Shown piece after piece: positions 21,983-31,801 of a DNA stretch of 64,000 bases. Made by a program: the position numbers and the translations under genes. The notes beneath the pieces were generated by a model, which was not told where the DNA came from, searched no databases, and was given only the letters and a program-made list of their open reading frames with translations. The DNA is taken from assembly GCF_035046485.1 (NCBI RefSeq), contig NC_085138.1, forward strand, positions 288,048,089 to 288,112,088, read 5' to 3'. Numbering within the stretch: the stretch's first letter is position 1; every line of letters begins with the position of its first letter. Origin of the DNA: Aedes albopictus (taxonomy: Eukaryota; Arthropoda; Insecta; Diptera; Culicidae).

Positions 21983-23400
21983 CAATGTTTCCCAAACTTT
22001 TAGGAGGTATCGCCCCCTTAAAGCTTCAAAAAAATATTTTCGCCCCCCTAGGTGCGATTTTATTTTTTTTCTATAATAGAAGGCTGAAACTGTGCTTAGC
22101 TAAAGCCTTTAAAAGCGCTACTGTGGCAAATCTAGCAGTGCCATTCAGTGTATCTATATCTGAGTCACTCTCATTTTCATTAAATTGTTTTGTAAATGCG
22201 TTGATTTTCCGCATTTGAAAAAATAAATATAGTGAATTTTCTTCGTACTTACAAAAAATTGAAATCGTGTTAATGCCTATTTCTCAAACCGTTGTTAATT
22301 GAACATTTCGCCCCCTTAATGCTAGAACTAGGTAACTCGTTCTGGAAAGTTCGAGTAAAAATGGCTGGTAAAACTTATCCTGCTATAAACCAAACACTTT
22401 GTGGGTCTTAAAAGAAGAATCATTATGTGTTTTTGTAGTTTCAATCGACAAACTTTTGTTTATTGTGGTGAACGTTCAGATGTAAACAAATTGCTCGCGA
22501 TTTCGCAAAACCAGTTACCTAGTTCTAGCATTAAGGGGACGATTTACTAATCGAAATAGAACGAACTGTAAACACATATGAACACTCGATATTCCTACCA
22601 GATGTTTTATCATTATCCTTTTTAAAAGGACTTTTTCAACAACTGAGAGTCAATGTTTGGTCACAAGTAGCCAAATAATACTGGTGGAGAATTTGAAACC
22701 AATTATAAACATATGTTATGTGAACGTGCATCTCAGAAAAATATCGGTGTGTTGCTCGATAATAAAGAAAAATAATAATAATAAATATTGGTGTATTTTC
22801 AAATGTAGTTACGTTTCTCCAGATTCAAATCAACGAGCTTCGTATAAATTTGAATGCTTTCTGTGTTTTAAAAAATTATCAAATAAATAAATATGCAGCA
22901 TTTAAATGGATTTAAATGGAATTTTAAGCAGAATTTTTGTCATTATTTCGCGAAAAAAAAACTGTTATTTTCATAATTTTCATAACAACTAATCACGATT
23001 CACGAATGTTCATTATAGGAGTTTCCAAATATATTTTTTATTTAGATTTCCAGAATCACACAAACCCTTCAGAAATACGTGTAGCGGTCTTGTCTAGCAA
23101 TTTTGCCAAAGAGTTCACATAAATTCCAATAATTCTGTAAAATTAAGTCGATGCTTTTGTTTAATAGTCACAGCATTTTTTTATTATCCTAGACAAAACT
23201 TGAACTGTATGCTTGAGTTTTTATGATTCAGTTCACTTTCTCGACTTGTAAATCAATACTTCCGATGTTTTCCAATCATTGAAAAAATCGCCCCCCATTT
23301 TAGTATTTTCGCCCCCCAATTTGTATTTCTTAAATTTTCGCCCCCCTGGGCCTGATTTTCGCCCCCAAGGGGGCGATTTCGCCCACTTTGGGAATCACTG
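21983..23400. mobile_element. non-autonomous hAT element, 1,418 bp, exact 8-bp TSD
   Basis: The ends are CAATGTTTCCCAAACTTT and, reverse-complemented, CAGTGATTCCCAAAGTGG: a hAT-type terminal repeat that continues with ATCGCCCCCTT on both sides. An exact 8-bp duplication ATCTAGAG flanks it (21975-21982 and 23401-23408). Several CGCCCCCC runs sit at both ends as subterminal repeats. The frames inside are short (21985-22218, 22657-22890) and no hAT transposase core is visible, so it depends on an enzyme made elsewhere. It splits the R1/LOA-like ORF2 and itself carries the element at 22320-22530. Confidence 0.9.
22320..22530. mobile_element. 211-bp TTAA-flanked MITE nested in the hAT element
   Basis: Perfect 18-bp terminal inverted repeats TGCTAGAACTAGGTAACT are bordered by TTAA on both sides (22316-22319 and 22531-22534). 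TTAA target duplication is typical of piggyBac-type elements and of some Aedes MITEs. Excising it in silico restores a continuous CGCCCCC-TTAA-GGGG context of the host element. It is non-coding. Confidence 0.85.
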
Positions 23401-23408
23401 ATCTAGAG

Positions 23409-23560
23409 GCTCACGGATCTCCGACGAAGAGCCAATAGTAGTTTTGAAGGATCTTCTAAAGGTGAAAATGCTTCTGGTTCGAATGAAATCCTTAATGTGA
23501 AACATGAAACAGGTGTTCCCTGACATGTTCAGGAATAATCTTATAAAAAAGGCGCGTGTT
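23409..23560 (+). pseudogene. reverse transcriptase N-terminal remnant (R1/LOA-like ORF2)
   Basis: Directly after the right target duplication the frame reads SRISDEEPIVVLKDLLK, and later FPDMFRNNLIKKARVK, matching the order of the region between the RT entry and the first catalytic blocks of R1-type ORF2. One stop and frame slippage interrupt it. The sequence becomes unrecognisable after about 23560. Confidence 0.55.
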
Positions 23561-25960
23561 AAGGTAGTTTAAGGTGTTCATCGATGTTCTGTTTTCACCT
23601 TTCAATCACATCTCCTTCATATTATGTACATTCTGCTTGTTAGGCAAATCGCTTTAAGTGTTACGTTTCGTAGCGTTTACTGTTGCATGGCTAATTTGAC
23701 AGTTCCCATAGATATCTATGAACATTTTGAAACAGTCATTAATTAGTATTGTACTCAAATTCCCGAAAGGAGAAACTTTATCCATTGAACCGACCCTTTC
23801 ATTCCACGGGAACCTCCAACTAGAACTTCCTGACCTACACACGCGCGGCGCTACTTCATTTCCCATCCGACTAAACCTGCCCGTCCAAACAGGTCCGAAC
23901 ATTCTCCCACGGAAAAAAAATGTAGACCAAAATTTCATTGAATTTAATGGTAATTACAGCCCATTGGCCAATCTTTTCCTTATCTTCGTTTCTGGTGGTA
24001 AAAGGAGGAAACAAAAAATCTTCAATATCTATAACACATTTTGTGCCCCTTCCACCACCACCAATCACCCTTTTCGATCCCAACCGACGAACGGAGGAAC
24101 TTTCTCAAGCCCGGAGGCCAGGTCGTCACTCTTGGTAGTTCGGAGCGACCGAAGCCTGGCAGACAGGCAGGAAGTAGGCGAAAAAGAGGCGCACGCCTGG
24201 CCTGGCTTGGGAAACACCGCATAACCGTGCCACCGCACTGCCGGCTGGAGGGGCTCCCCGTCGTCGTCCCTCGCGATCACACGTCATCGCAGCCAATCGC
24301 TTAGAAGACCATCATCGTTCGCGTGGTCCGCGGGAGCATCCGGATTGCTGCAGCAGTCGACCACAGCTGCCGTAATCTAATTATTCTACTCGTATTTTTA
24401 CACCGTCAATGAATCCAATGAGCATTCGGATTTTGATCGAGCGGACCCGGGGAGAACCATCAGCAGCAGGCAACGTGTGACTAAATTTCGGGGTTTGGGT
24501 TCGTTCGGGAGTGGAGTCCAAGCAACATCCCGTCGTCGCTAACTGGGAGGGGGGCTCTGGGGGGGTAGGCAAGGCTGATCGGAGGAAACGAAAAAGAGCG
24601 AAACGGTAGCTAAGCGAAGAAAAAATAATAGACAAATTGATGATCCCAAATTATAAATTATTATTAAATTATTGGAGTTTTTTTCTCGTGTTCTGCTGTG
24701 AGGCTGCTGTTGATGGTGGACCACAGCTTGACCGACGGGAACTCACGCGCCTGGGAGTGCGAAAAATTTGGCTGCCCTCTAATGTTTCCGTGATCTGGGG
24801 CGTTGGGGCCCGAACTTGGCGTGGCCTGCAGCTTCCTGTACTTAGCTGTGCACAGGAAGCCCAGTCACGAACCATTCCTTCTATTCGCACCATCAGCAGC
24901 GCAGCGCCGCCACGCCGGTCGTGGCCGGTCTGCTGATGGGCCCAACCCAACCTCTAAAATATCTCAATTTATGGTCCCTTTCGCGAATGGACCATACGTC
25001 ACACACGGGTGCTAGTTTTGCGCTCTCATAGGGTAGGTGTACCGACTGTCGTCGTGAGCCTAGAGTTACAATTCTGGTGGGCAAACCCTATTGAAAATGT
25101 TTAACTTCTTGTAAACAGAATACCTTTTTGAGAACACTGCGTCTTTAAAAACTCATTCAAGAGCTTAGTCTTATCAGTATGAGTAAAAACCAGCTACCTC
25201 CTCATCGGAGCCACCTACCCTGAACATCCCCGCGATATTCAAATGTAGCGAGATTATAAAAATTTAATTAGTCAAGCTTAACGTGACCAAGCTGCGACGT
25301 GTGAAGGTCTCGGTTCGATTTTTTTCTGGCTGCCGCTCATCACGCCGCCCGACTGCTCGCTCATTTGATCATCATTGGCAGCGATAGCGTAGCGTCGTCG
25401 TCGACGACAACAACAAGCGTATCTTCCCTCATCCGAATGTCGTCAGCTTTGGTGTCAGCCGCGCAGTGCAGTCAGTATCGTAGGTAGGCCCCGGGTTACC
25501 CGTGTATTTATTGCTATAGTTTGTGAATTAATTTATGGGGTTTCTAGAAGTGGAAAATATGGCGGAATGGAGGACTGTGAAGGTTCTGCCCGTCCGCCCG
25601 TCGCGATCGTCTGTAAGGTGGCACGTCCGAGAGCCGCGCTGCCGTTGTTGTGATGTACCTCGATCGACACGGTTTAGTGGGTTAAGAGCCAGATAGTGGC
25701 TCTGATAATTATCGGAGTCGCGGGACGATCGTTCTGTTCCTCTATATGTGTACACAACTTTCCGAAAGCAATTGCACACAGCAGGAGGAGCTAATGGGTA
25801 CATGTGAGCATGTGAAGCTCGAGAGAGATCGAGGACAGTATCGATGCGCGGACGACGCGATGCAATCTTGTCAGTCAAAAGGGTCACGTCGTCTTCGTTG
25901 ATGATGATATTGGCGGTTTCTGCTGCTCTGGCGGTGGCAGGCCGTGACCGAATCTCGGCA
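23561..25960. other. GC-rich unique block, no gene recognised
   Basis: CpG-rich single-copy DNA from about 23800 to 25960. Frames at 23718-24224 (+), 24637-24936 (+) and 25528-25887 (-) were inspected. The second starts with a hydrophobic stretch but shows no domain, and overlapping frames exist on the other strand. No exon or RNA gene is supported. Confidence 0.35.
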
Positions 25961-26130
25961 GGTTGATGTCATTCGGCGAGGTGAACTTTGACTCTGTGTA
26001 CTAGAACCGGAATGTGGGTTTGAAGGTTACGTATTAACTTGGCAAAACTTTTTGATGAGCCAATATTCGAATTCCTTGGAGATCTCTTATGAGATCTTGA
26101 AATGAATTCTGTGCGTGATCCTCGGAGAAT

Positions 26131-26212
26131 CGCCCATGATGGGCACTTTTGAAACTCGTCCATAATCGGCACTTTTGAAACTCCCATAATGGTCACTTTT
26201 GCAACTCCTCGA
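26131..26212. repeat. three-unit tandem minisatellite
   Basis: Three imperfect units of about 27-31 bp share the core CATAATGGGCACTTTTGAAA with one or two changes each. The flanks are unremarkable. Confidence 0.6.
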
Positions 26213-26329
26213 CTTTTAATCAACGGCAGGCTTTGAAAATTCCTAGTTATTCTTAAGATCTCATACTAAATCCTTCCATGATTCCAAATTCAGCAAGGTT
26301 GAGGCGGTACGTCAGCGTTCGACGAGGAG

Positions 26330-26955
26330 TGCCAGAGAATAACAGACAAAAATAATGTTGACAGAAGCCGGATGCTGGTGTCGGGAGAGCGAAACAAATC
26401 CACTGCAGAAAGAAAAAAGAAATATGAGGAACATGTGATTGCTCAGACGCCAGAGAGTATGGATAAGCATTCCATGCAACGATTGCGAAGCCTCATACGT
26501 AGGGATGACGTCTAATCGCCTAAAAACAAGGATGAATGGACATCAATCACACTACAACAAAATGGATAAAATGTTAGAAGAGGGTATAAACATCTACGAT
26601 CCACAGATGACAACACTAGGGGAACGAACCGCACTGATGAGCCACAGCATCATAAAACAACACCGCTTCGACCTAAAAAAGGTAAAAGTATTAGACAAAC
26701 AAAAAAAACACACGTACACTACAATTTCTCGAAATGTGTCACATAAAAAACAACAAAAATAGTATAAACAGAAGATCGGATACTGAAGGTCTGCATTCGG
26801 TCTATGCCGGAATTCTATACGAAATAGGAAAGATAAACAAAACACGAAACGAAAACGAAAATGAGAATGTCAACAACACAGATACACATGCAAACACCTA
26901 TACACATGGCTCCAACGATCGCCCATCCACACAACAATACACACAAAGTTAGCTA
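26330..26955 (+). pseudogene. Penelope-like element, GIY-YIG endonuclease fragment
   Basis: The frame at 26439-26762 has no ATG at its first codon (TTG) and is open upstream. It contains SIPCNDCEASYVGMTSNRLK, the CxxC pair plus the YVG half of a GIY-YIG motif and its following Arg, then HSIIKQHRFDLKKVKVLDKQ, the pattern of the C-terminal endonuclease of Penelope-like retroelements. The reading continues after a frameshift near 26740 as NSINRRSDTEGLHSVYAGIL in the 26734-26952 frame, which fits the protein's C-terminal end. The reverse transcriptase is absent, so this is a truncated relic. Confidence 0.75.
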
Positions 26956-27067
26956 AACCAGCGCGTAGGCTGTCAAACAAGTGGAACGTAGAGAAGAAAA
27001 TCAAAATTTTATAGCGAAAATCAGAGACAGGGATTTAGTCACTGTGCATAAAACACGCCACCTACAA

Positions 27068-27100
27068 TACAGTGTGCACCACAATTATTGGCACACATGC
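27068..27100 (+). repeat. possible solo Tc1-like terminal repeat
   Basis: TA followed by CAGTGTGCACCACAATTATT and GGCACAC resembles a Tc1-type terminal repeat. No matching opposite end or transposase was found nearby. It could be a truncated copy or coincidence. Confidence 0.3.
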
Positions 27101-27376
27101 AGTAAGTTCAAAAAGATGTTTAAAATGAAAAATAGTTGACTGTTTAATCCACTATCTTTAGCCAAAGTGAGCGCCATTTTAATCCAATACATGGACAACA
27201 TTCCGTAGACCTCAATCGGGTCTTCACAAGAAAACGAGCTTCTGTAAGTTATAGGGATGCACAAAACAGGAACAATTATGTAAAACTAAAATTATTTGTA
27301 AAAAAAAATTTTTTAGAGTCCTTGAAAAAGGTAAAATAAAGTACCGAAACCGTCGGATGTAGATGCAAAACCGTTT

Positions 27377-28425
27377 TTGCTGCTACCTAGACTGATACGG
27401 CCGATAAAATCACCTTCTGATATGCTAAGGTTTAACGAAACTGTCAATAGCGAGCGAAGAAAAACTGCGCGTTCTCCCGTCACGTGCAACGACCGTGATG
27501 GAAACTTGCGGACCGACAAAACAATGGCGGCTGCCAAGCGAAGAGAGACCTTCGAGGAATTGTTGAACGGTTGGAGCGACAGACAGAAATCAAATCGACA
27601 GACGACAGACAGGTTGTGGAACTTCCAACGCTACACGAGGTTAGGACAGCCATAGCCACTAGGAAGGACGAGCTCCCGGCCAAGCTTCTCAAGTACGGTA
27701 GTAAGCAGCTGTAGTAATTTAGTAATAGTAATCTTACACCGTATTATATTGAAGATATGGGAAGAGGAAGAACTGTCTGCTAGTTGTTTGGATGGCCACC
27801 ATACATGAAAGGGCACAAACTGGAGTGCGCGTACAACATGTTGTCCTGAATTCTGTTTAACAAGCTAAGGCCAATTGAGGAGTTCTTCGTCGGCGAACAT
27901 CAGGCGAGTTTTCGTGAGGGCCGATCAGCGACGGATCAGATGTTTTGCTTGCGGCAGTTTGTCCCTGATTAGACTGATTTGAGCGTCGTTTGACGGTAAC
28001 CTTGGACGGACTCAAGCAGGGCGATGATTTTTCGGTTTTGGTGTTCAACATAGTACTGGGAAAAGCGATGAGGAGAGCTGGTATGCAAAAAAGCGGAACC
28101 ATTGTCACGCGGTTGTATATGCTCTTGGGCTTCGATGTCGTCGACGGCGAACGATATCGACATTACCGGGACCGACTGTCGCGAGCCATGGCAGAGGCGT
28201 ACATCCCAGACAACCAGTAATCGTATACGATGTTGCATAAGATGATAAAGTGAAGGCCATATGCGTGCATGCCTCCATTTAGGCGCATATCGCCTCCACT
28301 TTAACATCTTATTCAACATCTTATGCGATCACATGGTTGACTGGGATACCTTTTAGGATTGGGACTGCGATGATTAGACTGCGAGGATTACATGGTTAAC
28401 ACCACAAACACCAAGTACCCCTAGA
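27377..28425 (+). pseudogene. RTE-like retrotransposon relic, same family as 30567-31616
   Basis: Plus-strand frames give, in order, a pre-RT segment (RRETFEELLNGWSDRQ in the 27377-27655 frame), RT entry text FVGEHQASFREGRSATDQM (about 27887), then GLKQGDDFSVLVFNIVLGKA (about 28005). The catalytic box reads LLGFDVV, where the sister copy at 30567-31616 has LLGFADD. Compared with that copy, about 35-40 codons are deleted near 27965, several frameshifts are present, and a 143-bp MITE (28204-28346) lies between codons that are adjacent in the sister. Homology ends near 28425 after a KTKY-like stretch. Confidence 0.75.
28204..28346. mobile_element. 143-bp foldback MITE inserted in the RTE relic
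   Basis: Terminal inverted repeats begin TCCCAGACAACCA and TCCCAGTCAACCA, and the arms stay complementary for about 60 bp (GTTGCATAAGATG / GTTGAATAAGATG). The flanks read TACA and TACC, so the target duplication is TAC or a degenerate TAYA-type tetramer as described for some Aedes MITEs such as Wukong. The paralogous element at 30880-30895 shows the uninterrupted site. A relative is at 36217-36384. Confidence 0.8.
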
Positions 28426-28436
28426 TCTCCTGCGAA

Positions 28437-28700
28437 TATAGATATCTTCCCAAGCAACCAAAAGTTCAGTTAAGAAGGTATCAGAAGGCCGGCTCCAGAG
28501 GCACGTTAACCTCCATTTGGGACATTTGTGCCATCAAGTTAAGTTAAGAAGGTCAAGTCAAGTTAAGAAGGTACTTTAAGAGCAAAGGAGCTTGCTAGAG
28601 GTTGCTCTTTAGCCCGCTAAGCAGCTTTATTTTTAAGTAATTTCGAAACTTGAAAGTTCACATAAGGAAGCTGTATAGCCTTATACGCGCGCAGTTTCTG
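28437..28700. repeat. MITE-like fragment and a 45-bp dispersed repeat
   Basis: CCCAAGCAACCAAAAGTTCAG at 28450 is a terminal-repeat-like sequence whose inverted partner (CCTAAGTAACCAAAAGTACA on the minus strand) lies at about 31712-31731. A 45-bp block, CGGCTCCAGAGGCACGTT followed by CCTCCATTTGGG, occupies 28490-28534 and recurs at 36675-36720 and, more diverged, at 47453-47498. An AACTTGAAAGTTCACAT-like end lies near 28650. Confidence 0.45.
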
Positions 28701-28794
28701 ATGGAACTTTCTCAAAATAAATGTAAAAACAAAAATTGTCTTTTCAGGTTCACCACAGGCTTTGTAATGAGCTAGCTCACTTTACATGACATGT

Positions 28795-28870
28795 TTCTAA
28801 GAATATTTGAACCGGGTCTTTTGGAGTGATAACGCTCTCGTACTGCTGCGCTGCTGTAAACTCTTGAAAT
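28795..28870 (-). repeat. tRNA-like SINE head (low confidence)
   Basis: On the minus strand a box A-like AGCGCAGCAGTACGAGAGCG is followed about 30 bp later by CCGGTTCAAATATTC, a weak box B. No body was delimited. Confidence 0.35.
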
Positions 28871-29700
28871 GATAAGGCTAACTACGCTACTCAAGTAATT
28901 AGTAAGCATTTAAAATAGCATTCCTGCAGCATTATAGTTGCCCTTATGACAAGGCATTTATTGATTATTGGCCGTATATACGCCTATAGTGCTATCCAAC
29001 AGCAGGTTTTGGTAAAATAAAGGGCTGTTTAAGTGCAACACCTTCAGGAACGTCCATCAAAATGTCAAAGAAGTGTAACGTCTCGTCGAGCAAAAAAAAA
29101 AACAAAAATAGATTAACGCTTGTTTCTTGCTCTCTCGACTATCTCGCTTCCTCCACAATCCAGCTAATTTAGGTGGTACTTTTTTGCTTGTTTTGGTGTT
29201 ATCGGGGTTTGAACTTACGGTCCGGTGATTATTCAATCATGTTTTCTGTTCAAGCTGCTGCTCCACGCTCCAGGATACGCTACAGTTGGCCAATGATGTG
29301 TGCTAATTTTATCACCAATATAAAAAAATGGTTTGAAAACAGCTTCAGTTCCGACACAAAAACCTGTTTTCAAAGAGACATTTTACAGCGTGTAAAGCGT
29401 TTTTATTTCCTGTTCCATCAATAACATACGATTCCCTCTTTGGTACACATTTTTCGACAACATTAGGTGTGGTAATTTCTCGATGGCAATTTTTCCAATC
29501 CAAGCCAGCTGCAACAAAAACGAACAAGCAACTCAGATGTCCAAATTTGTAAACAGAGGCATAGGTTCTGCAAAAGAGATGCAGCATGACCTATCAAATG
29601 CATAACATATATTCCATACTCTTTGCTCTTAGCATTTGTAGAGCAGTTGAAAGGCATTGTGATTGCTTCCAAGCGAAAACATCTCACGCAGTTGAAATGC
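28871..29700. other. AT-rich DNA, no gene recognised
   Basis: Frames at 29345-29587 and 29463-29687 (-) have no recognisable product. A degenerate pol III-like segment on the minus strand near 29190-29290 was too weak to call. Confidence 0.3.
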
Positions 29701-29703
29701 TAA

Positions 29704-29846
29704 TTAATAGCTGAAAGCTTTTGAATAGCACAGCTTATGCTGATTCAAGGCAGCTATGCATTCGAATTGCTTATGTAGGGCAGCAAGCGGTTCAAATGCT
29801 TAACACTGTCTGCTGTACGGCTTATTCAAAAGCTTAGCAGTTACCT
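29704..29846. repeat. hairpin repeat
   Basis: GCTGAAAGCTTTTGAATAGC (29710-29729) pairs imperfectly with GCTTATTCAAAAGCTTAGCAG (29819-29839). The right end, read inward, starts CCCAGGTAACTGCTAAGC, which has a MITE-terminal look. The left end is less clear. Confidence 0.45.
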
Positions 29847-29929
29847 GGGTAGTGTACAAGTGTGCAAACCTAGCTGCCGACAGAGCATTGGTTCAAGCAA
29901 GATTTCATTTATTGTTTACTTCATCGCAA

Positions 29930-30070
29930 TTGTGGTGTTGGGTATGGGGTGGTATGGGGCTCTCACGCAGCGGTCTTCTGTTCGAATCTGGTGTGTGTTA
30001 TGTTTTTTTTTTTCATCTGCACTTCAATTCATTGTTTTGATAAACTCAAATTTGCTGTCCATTAAAATAT
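29930..30070 (+). repeat. tRNA-like SINE fragment (family 3)
   Basis: A good box B, TGTTCGAATCTGG (29979-29991), is followed by a GTGTGTTATG and T-run segment resembling the minus-strand element at 16425-16525. The box A is ambiguous. 30071-30540 holds no recognisable gene. Confidence 0.45.
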
Positions 30071-30566
30071 TCTTATTAAGGTCGCACGGGACGACGTGTA
30101 CTTTTTCCTATCTTCCCTCTCTTTCTAACAATTTGGCTCGCGATTTTGAAGATGCAAATATTAATTTCCACTGCACTGACGTACCTGAAATTTTAGTCGG
30201 TTGTGCACCGCAAGTGAGCAAATGAGCGATCAAATTTCTAGCCACAAATATGAAGTAGAAATTGAGATTTGCTTCTTACTAACAACAGAGCAATGGCGGA
30301 CAATTCAGCCACCGTCCCGTCCTGTCTTAAGCAGTATTTACAAAAATGACAAAAAAATCTGTATTACACCAAGTGACTAAAATAAACTTCTAAGAACTTG
30401 AAAGTTTCAATAAAATTCCGAGTAGGATCATAACCAGCTTTCAAGATAAAATTAGGCTAAAATTGCGCCTTGCTGGAACTTCTGTACGAAGTTCATTGTT
30501 AGCCTCTTAAGCAGCCAGGATGTTCTATTCGGAACTTTATCTGAACTTAAGGCGGCGTACGATTCA

Positions 30567-31616
30567 GTGAAGAGAAACGAGTTATGGCAGATTATGATCG
30601 AACATGGATTTCCGGCGAAGCTGATTAGACTGATTCCTGCGACGCTTGACGGATCGAAATCAAGTGTACGGGTTGCGGATGAAATTTCGTCATCGTTCGT
30701 AACCTTTGACGGACTGAAGCAGGGCGATGCTCTTTCGAACTTACTGTTCAACATAGCACTGGAAGGAGCGATAAGGAGAGCAGGTGTGCACAGGAGCGGA
30801 ACCACGAAGTCGCATATGCTCCTGGGCTTCGCGGACGATATCGACATCATCGGAATCGACCGTCGGGCCGTGGAAGAGGCGTTCGTACCTTTTAAGAGGG
30901 AGACTGCGAGGATTGGACTTACGATTAACACCACAAAGACTAAGTACATGATTGCTGGTGGTCAACGTCGGTCCGGCCGTGGTAGTGGCGGAGAAGTGGT
31001 GCTAGGTGGAGAAAAGTTTGACGTTGTGGATGAATTTGTTTATCTTGGTACTCTAGTGACGTGCGATAATGATGTTACCCGCGAGGTGAAAAGATGGATT
31101 GCAGCTGCAAATCAGGCCTTTTTCGGTCTGCGAAACCAGCTGAGGTCCCGCAGGCTGCAAGCGAAGACAAAACTCGCGTTGTACAAGTCTCTGATTCTCC
31201 CGGTCGCTTTATACGGTCATGAAACATGGACGTTGAAAGAAGTTGATCGGAGAGCCTTCGGAGTCTTCGAACGTAAAGTGCTGCGAACAATACTCGGCGG
31301 TAAACTGGAGGACGGCATCTGGCGGCGTCGCATGAACTACGAATTGTACCAGGTATGTAAAGAGATGGATATAGTGAAGCGAATACAACACGGCAGGCTG
31401 CGGTGGGCTGGACACGTAGCTCGTATGCCGGAGGAACGACAAGCTAAAATTATATTCAGCAGAGAACCAGGAAGGGGTCGTCGGCTTCGTGGAAGGCCGC
31501 GCACACGTTGGCTTTTTGCAGTTGAGGAGGACCTAAGGACTCTAAACGTTCAGGGCGACTGGAAGCGATTGGCCCAGGACAGAGGCCAGTGGAGGCGGAT
31601 ACTTCATTCGGCGTAG
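30567..31616 (+). CDS. reverse transcriptase of an RTE-like non-LTR retrotransposon, 5'-truncated, frame intact
   Basis: This single open frame of 349 codons copies RNA into DNA in an active element. Recognisable blocks in order: GLKQGDALSNLLFNIALEG (residues 49-67), the catalytic FADD (88-91), the YLG block (159-161), a YGHETWTL block (216-223) and GRLRWAGHVARM (276-287) near the C-terminus. The first codon is GTG, not ATG, and RT homology (LKAAYDSVK) continues in frame upstream to about 30546, so the true N-terminus, endonuclease and first RT blocks are missing. The end is TAG at 31614-31616. No stop or frameshift occurs and the catalytic aspartates remain, unlike the copies at 17040-18248 and 27377-28425, implying younger age. 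Nothing suggests its own promoter. RTE/JAM1-like clade membership is inferred from motif style. Confidence 0.85.
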   Translation: MKRNELWQIMIEHGFPAKLIRLIPATLDGSKSSVRVADEISSSFVTFDGLKQGDALSNLLFNIALEGAIRRAGVHRSGTTKSHMLLGFADDIDIIGIDRRAVEEAFVPFKRETARIGLTINTTKTKYMIAGGQRRSGRGSGGEVVLGGEKFDVVDEFVYLGTLVTCDNDVTREVKRWIAAANQAFFGLRNQLRSRRLQAKTKLALYKSLILPVALYGHETWTLKEVDRRAFGVFERKVLRTILGGKLEDGIWRRRMNYELYQVCKEMDIVKRIQHGRLRWAGHVARMPEERQAKIIFSREPGRGRRLRGRPRTRWLFAVEEDLRTLNVQGDWKRLAQDRGQWRRILHSA

Positions 31617-31735
31617 ACTCATCGCTACGAGTTGTAGCCCATCAAGTATCAAGTATCATGTAAGTATCTGAACTTCATGAAACTTGAAAGTGCATTTTGT
31701 CAAGGGAAGCTGTACTTTTGGTTACTTAGGTTCTG
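31617..31735. repeat. 3' tail of the RTE-like copy and a MITE-like end
   Basis: After the stop codon a short untranslated stretch ends in tandem ATCAAGT units (about 31648-31665). It is followed by AACTTGAAAGTGCATTTTG and GAAGCTGTACTTTTGGTTAC, the inverted counterpart of the CCCAAGCAACCAAAAGTTC sequence at 28450. Whether 28450-31733 was ever one mobile unit is unproven. Confidence 0.45.
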
Positions 31736-31801
31736 GCAGCCAACTGTTGCGACAATGGATCATGAATGTCCATAGTACCTAATCTACGAAGTATACCGTA
31801 A

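Noticed and set aside
24637..24936. 99-codon frame with a signal-peptide-like start
   Set aside because: The hydrophobic start comes from an AT-rich stretch; the remainder is unconserved-looking and a 93-codon frame lies on the opposite strand.
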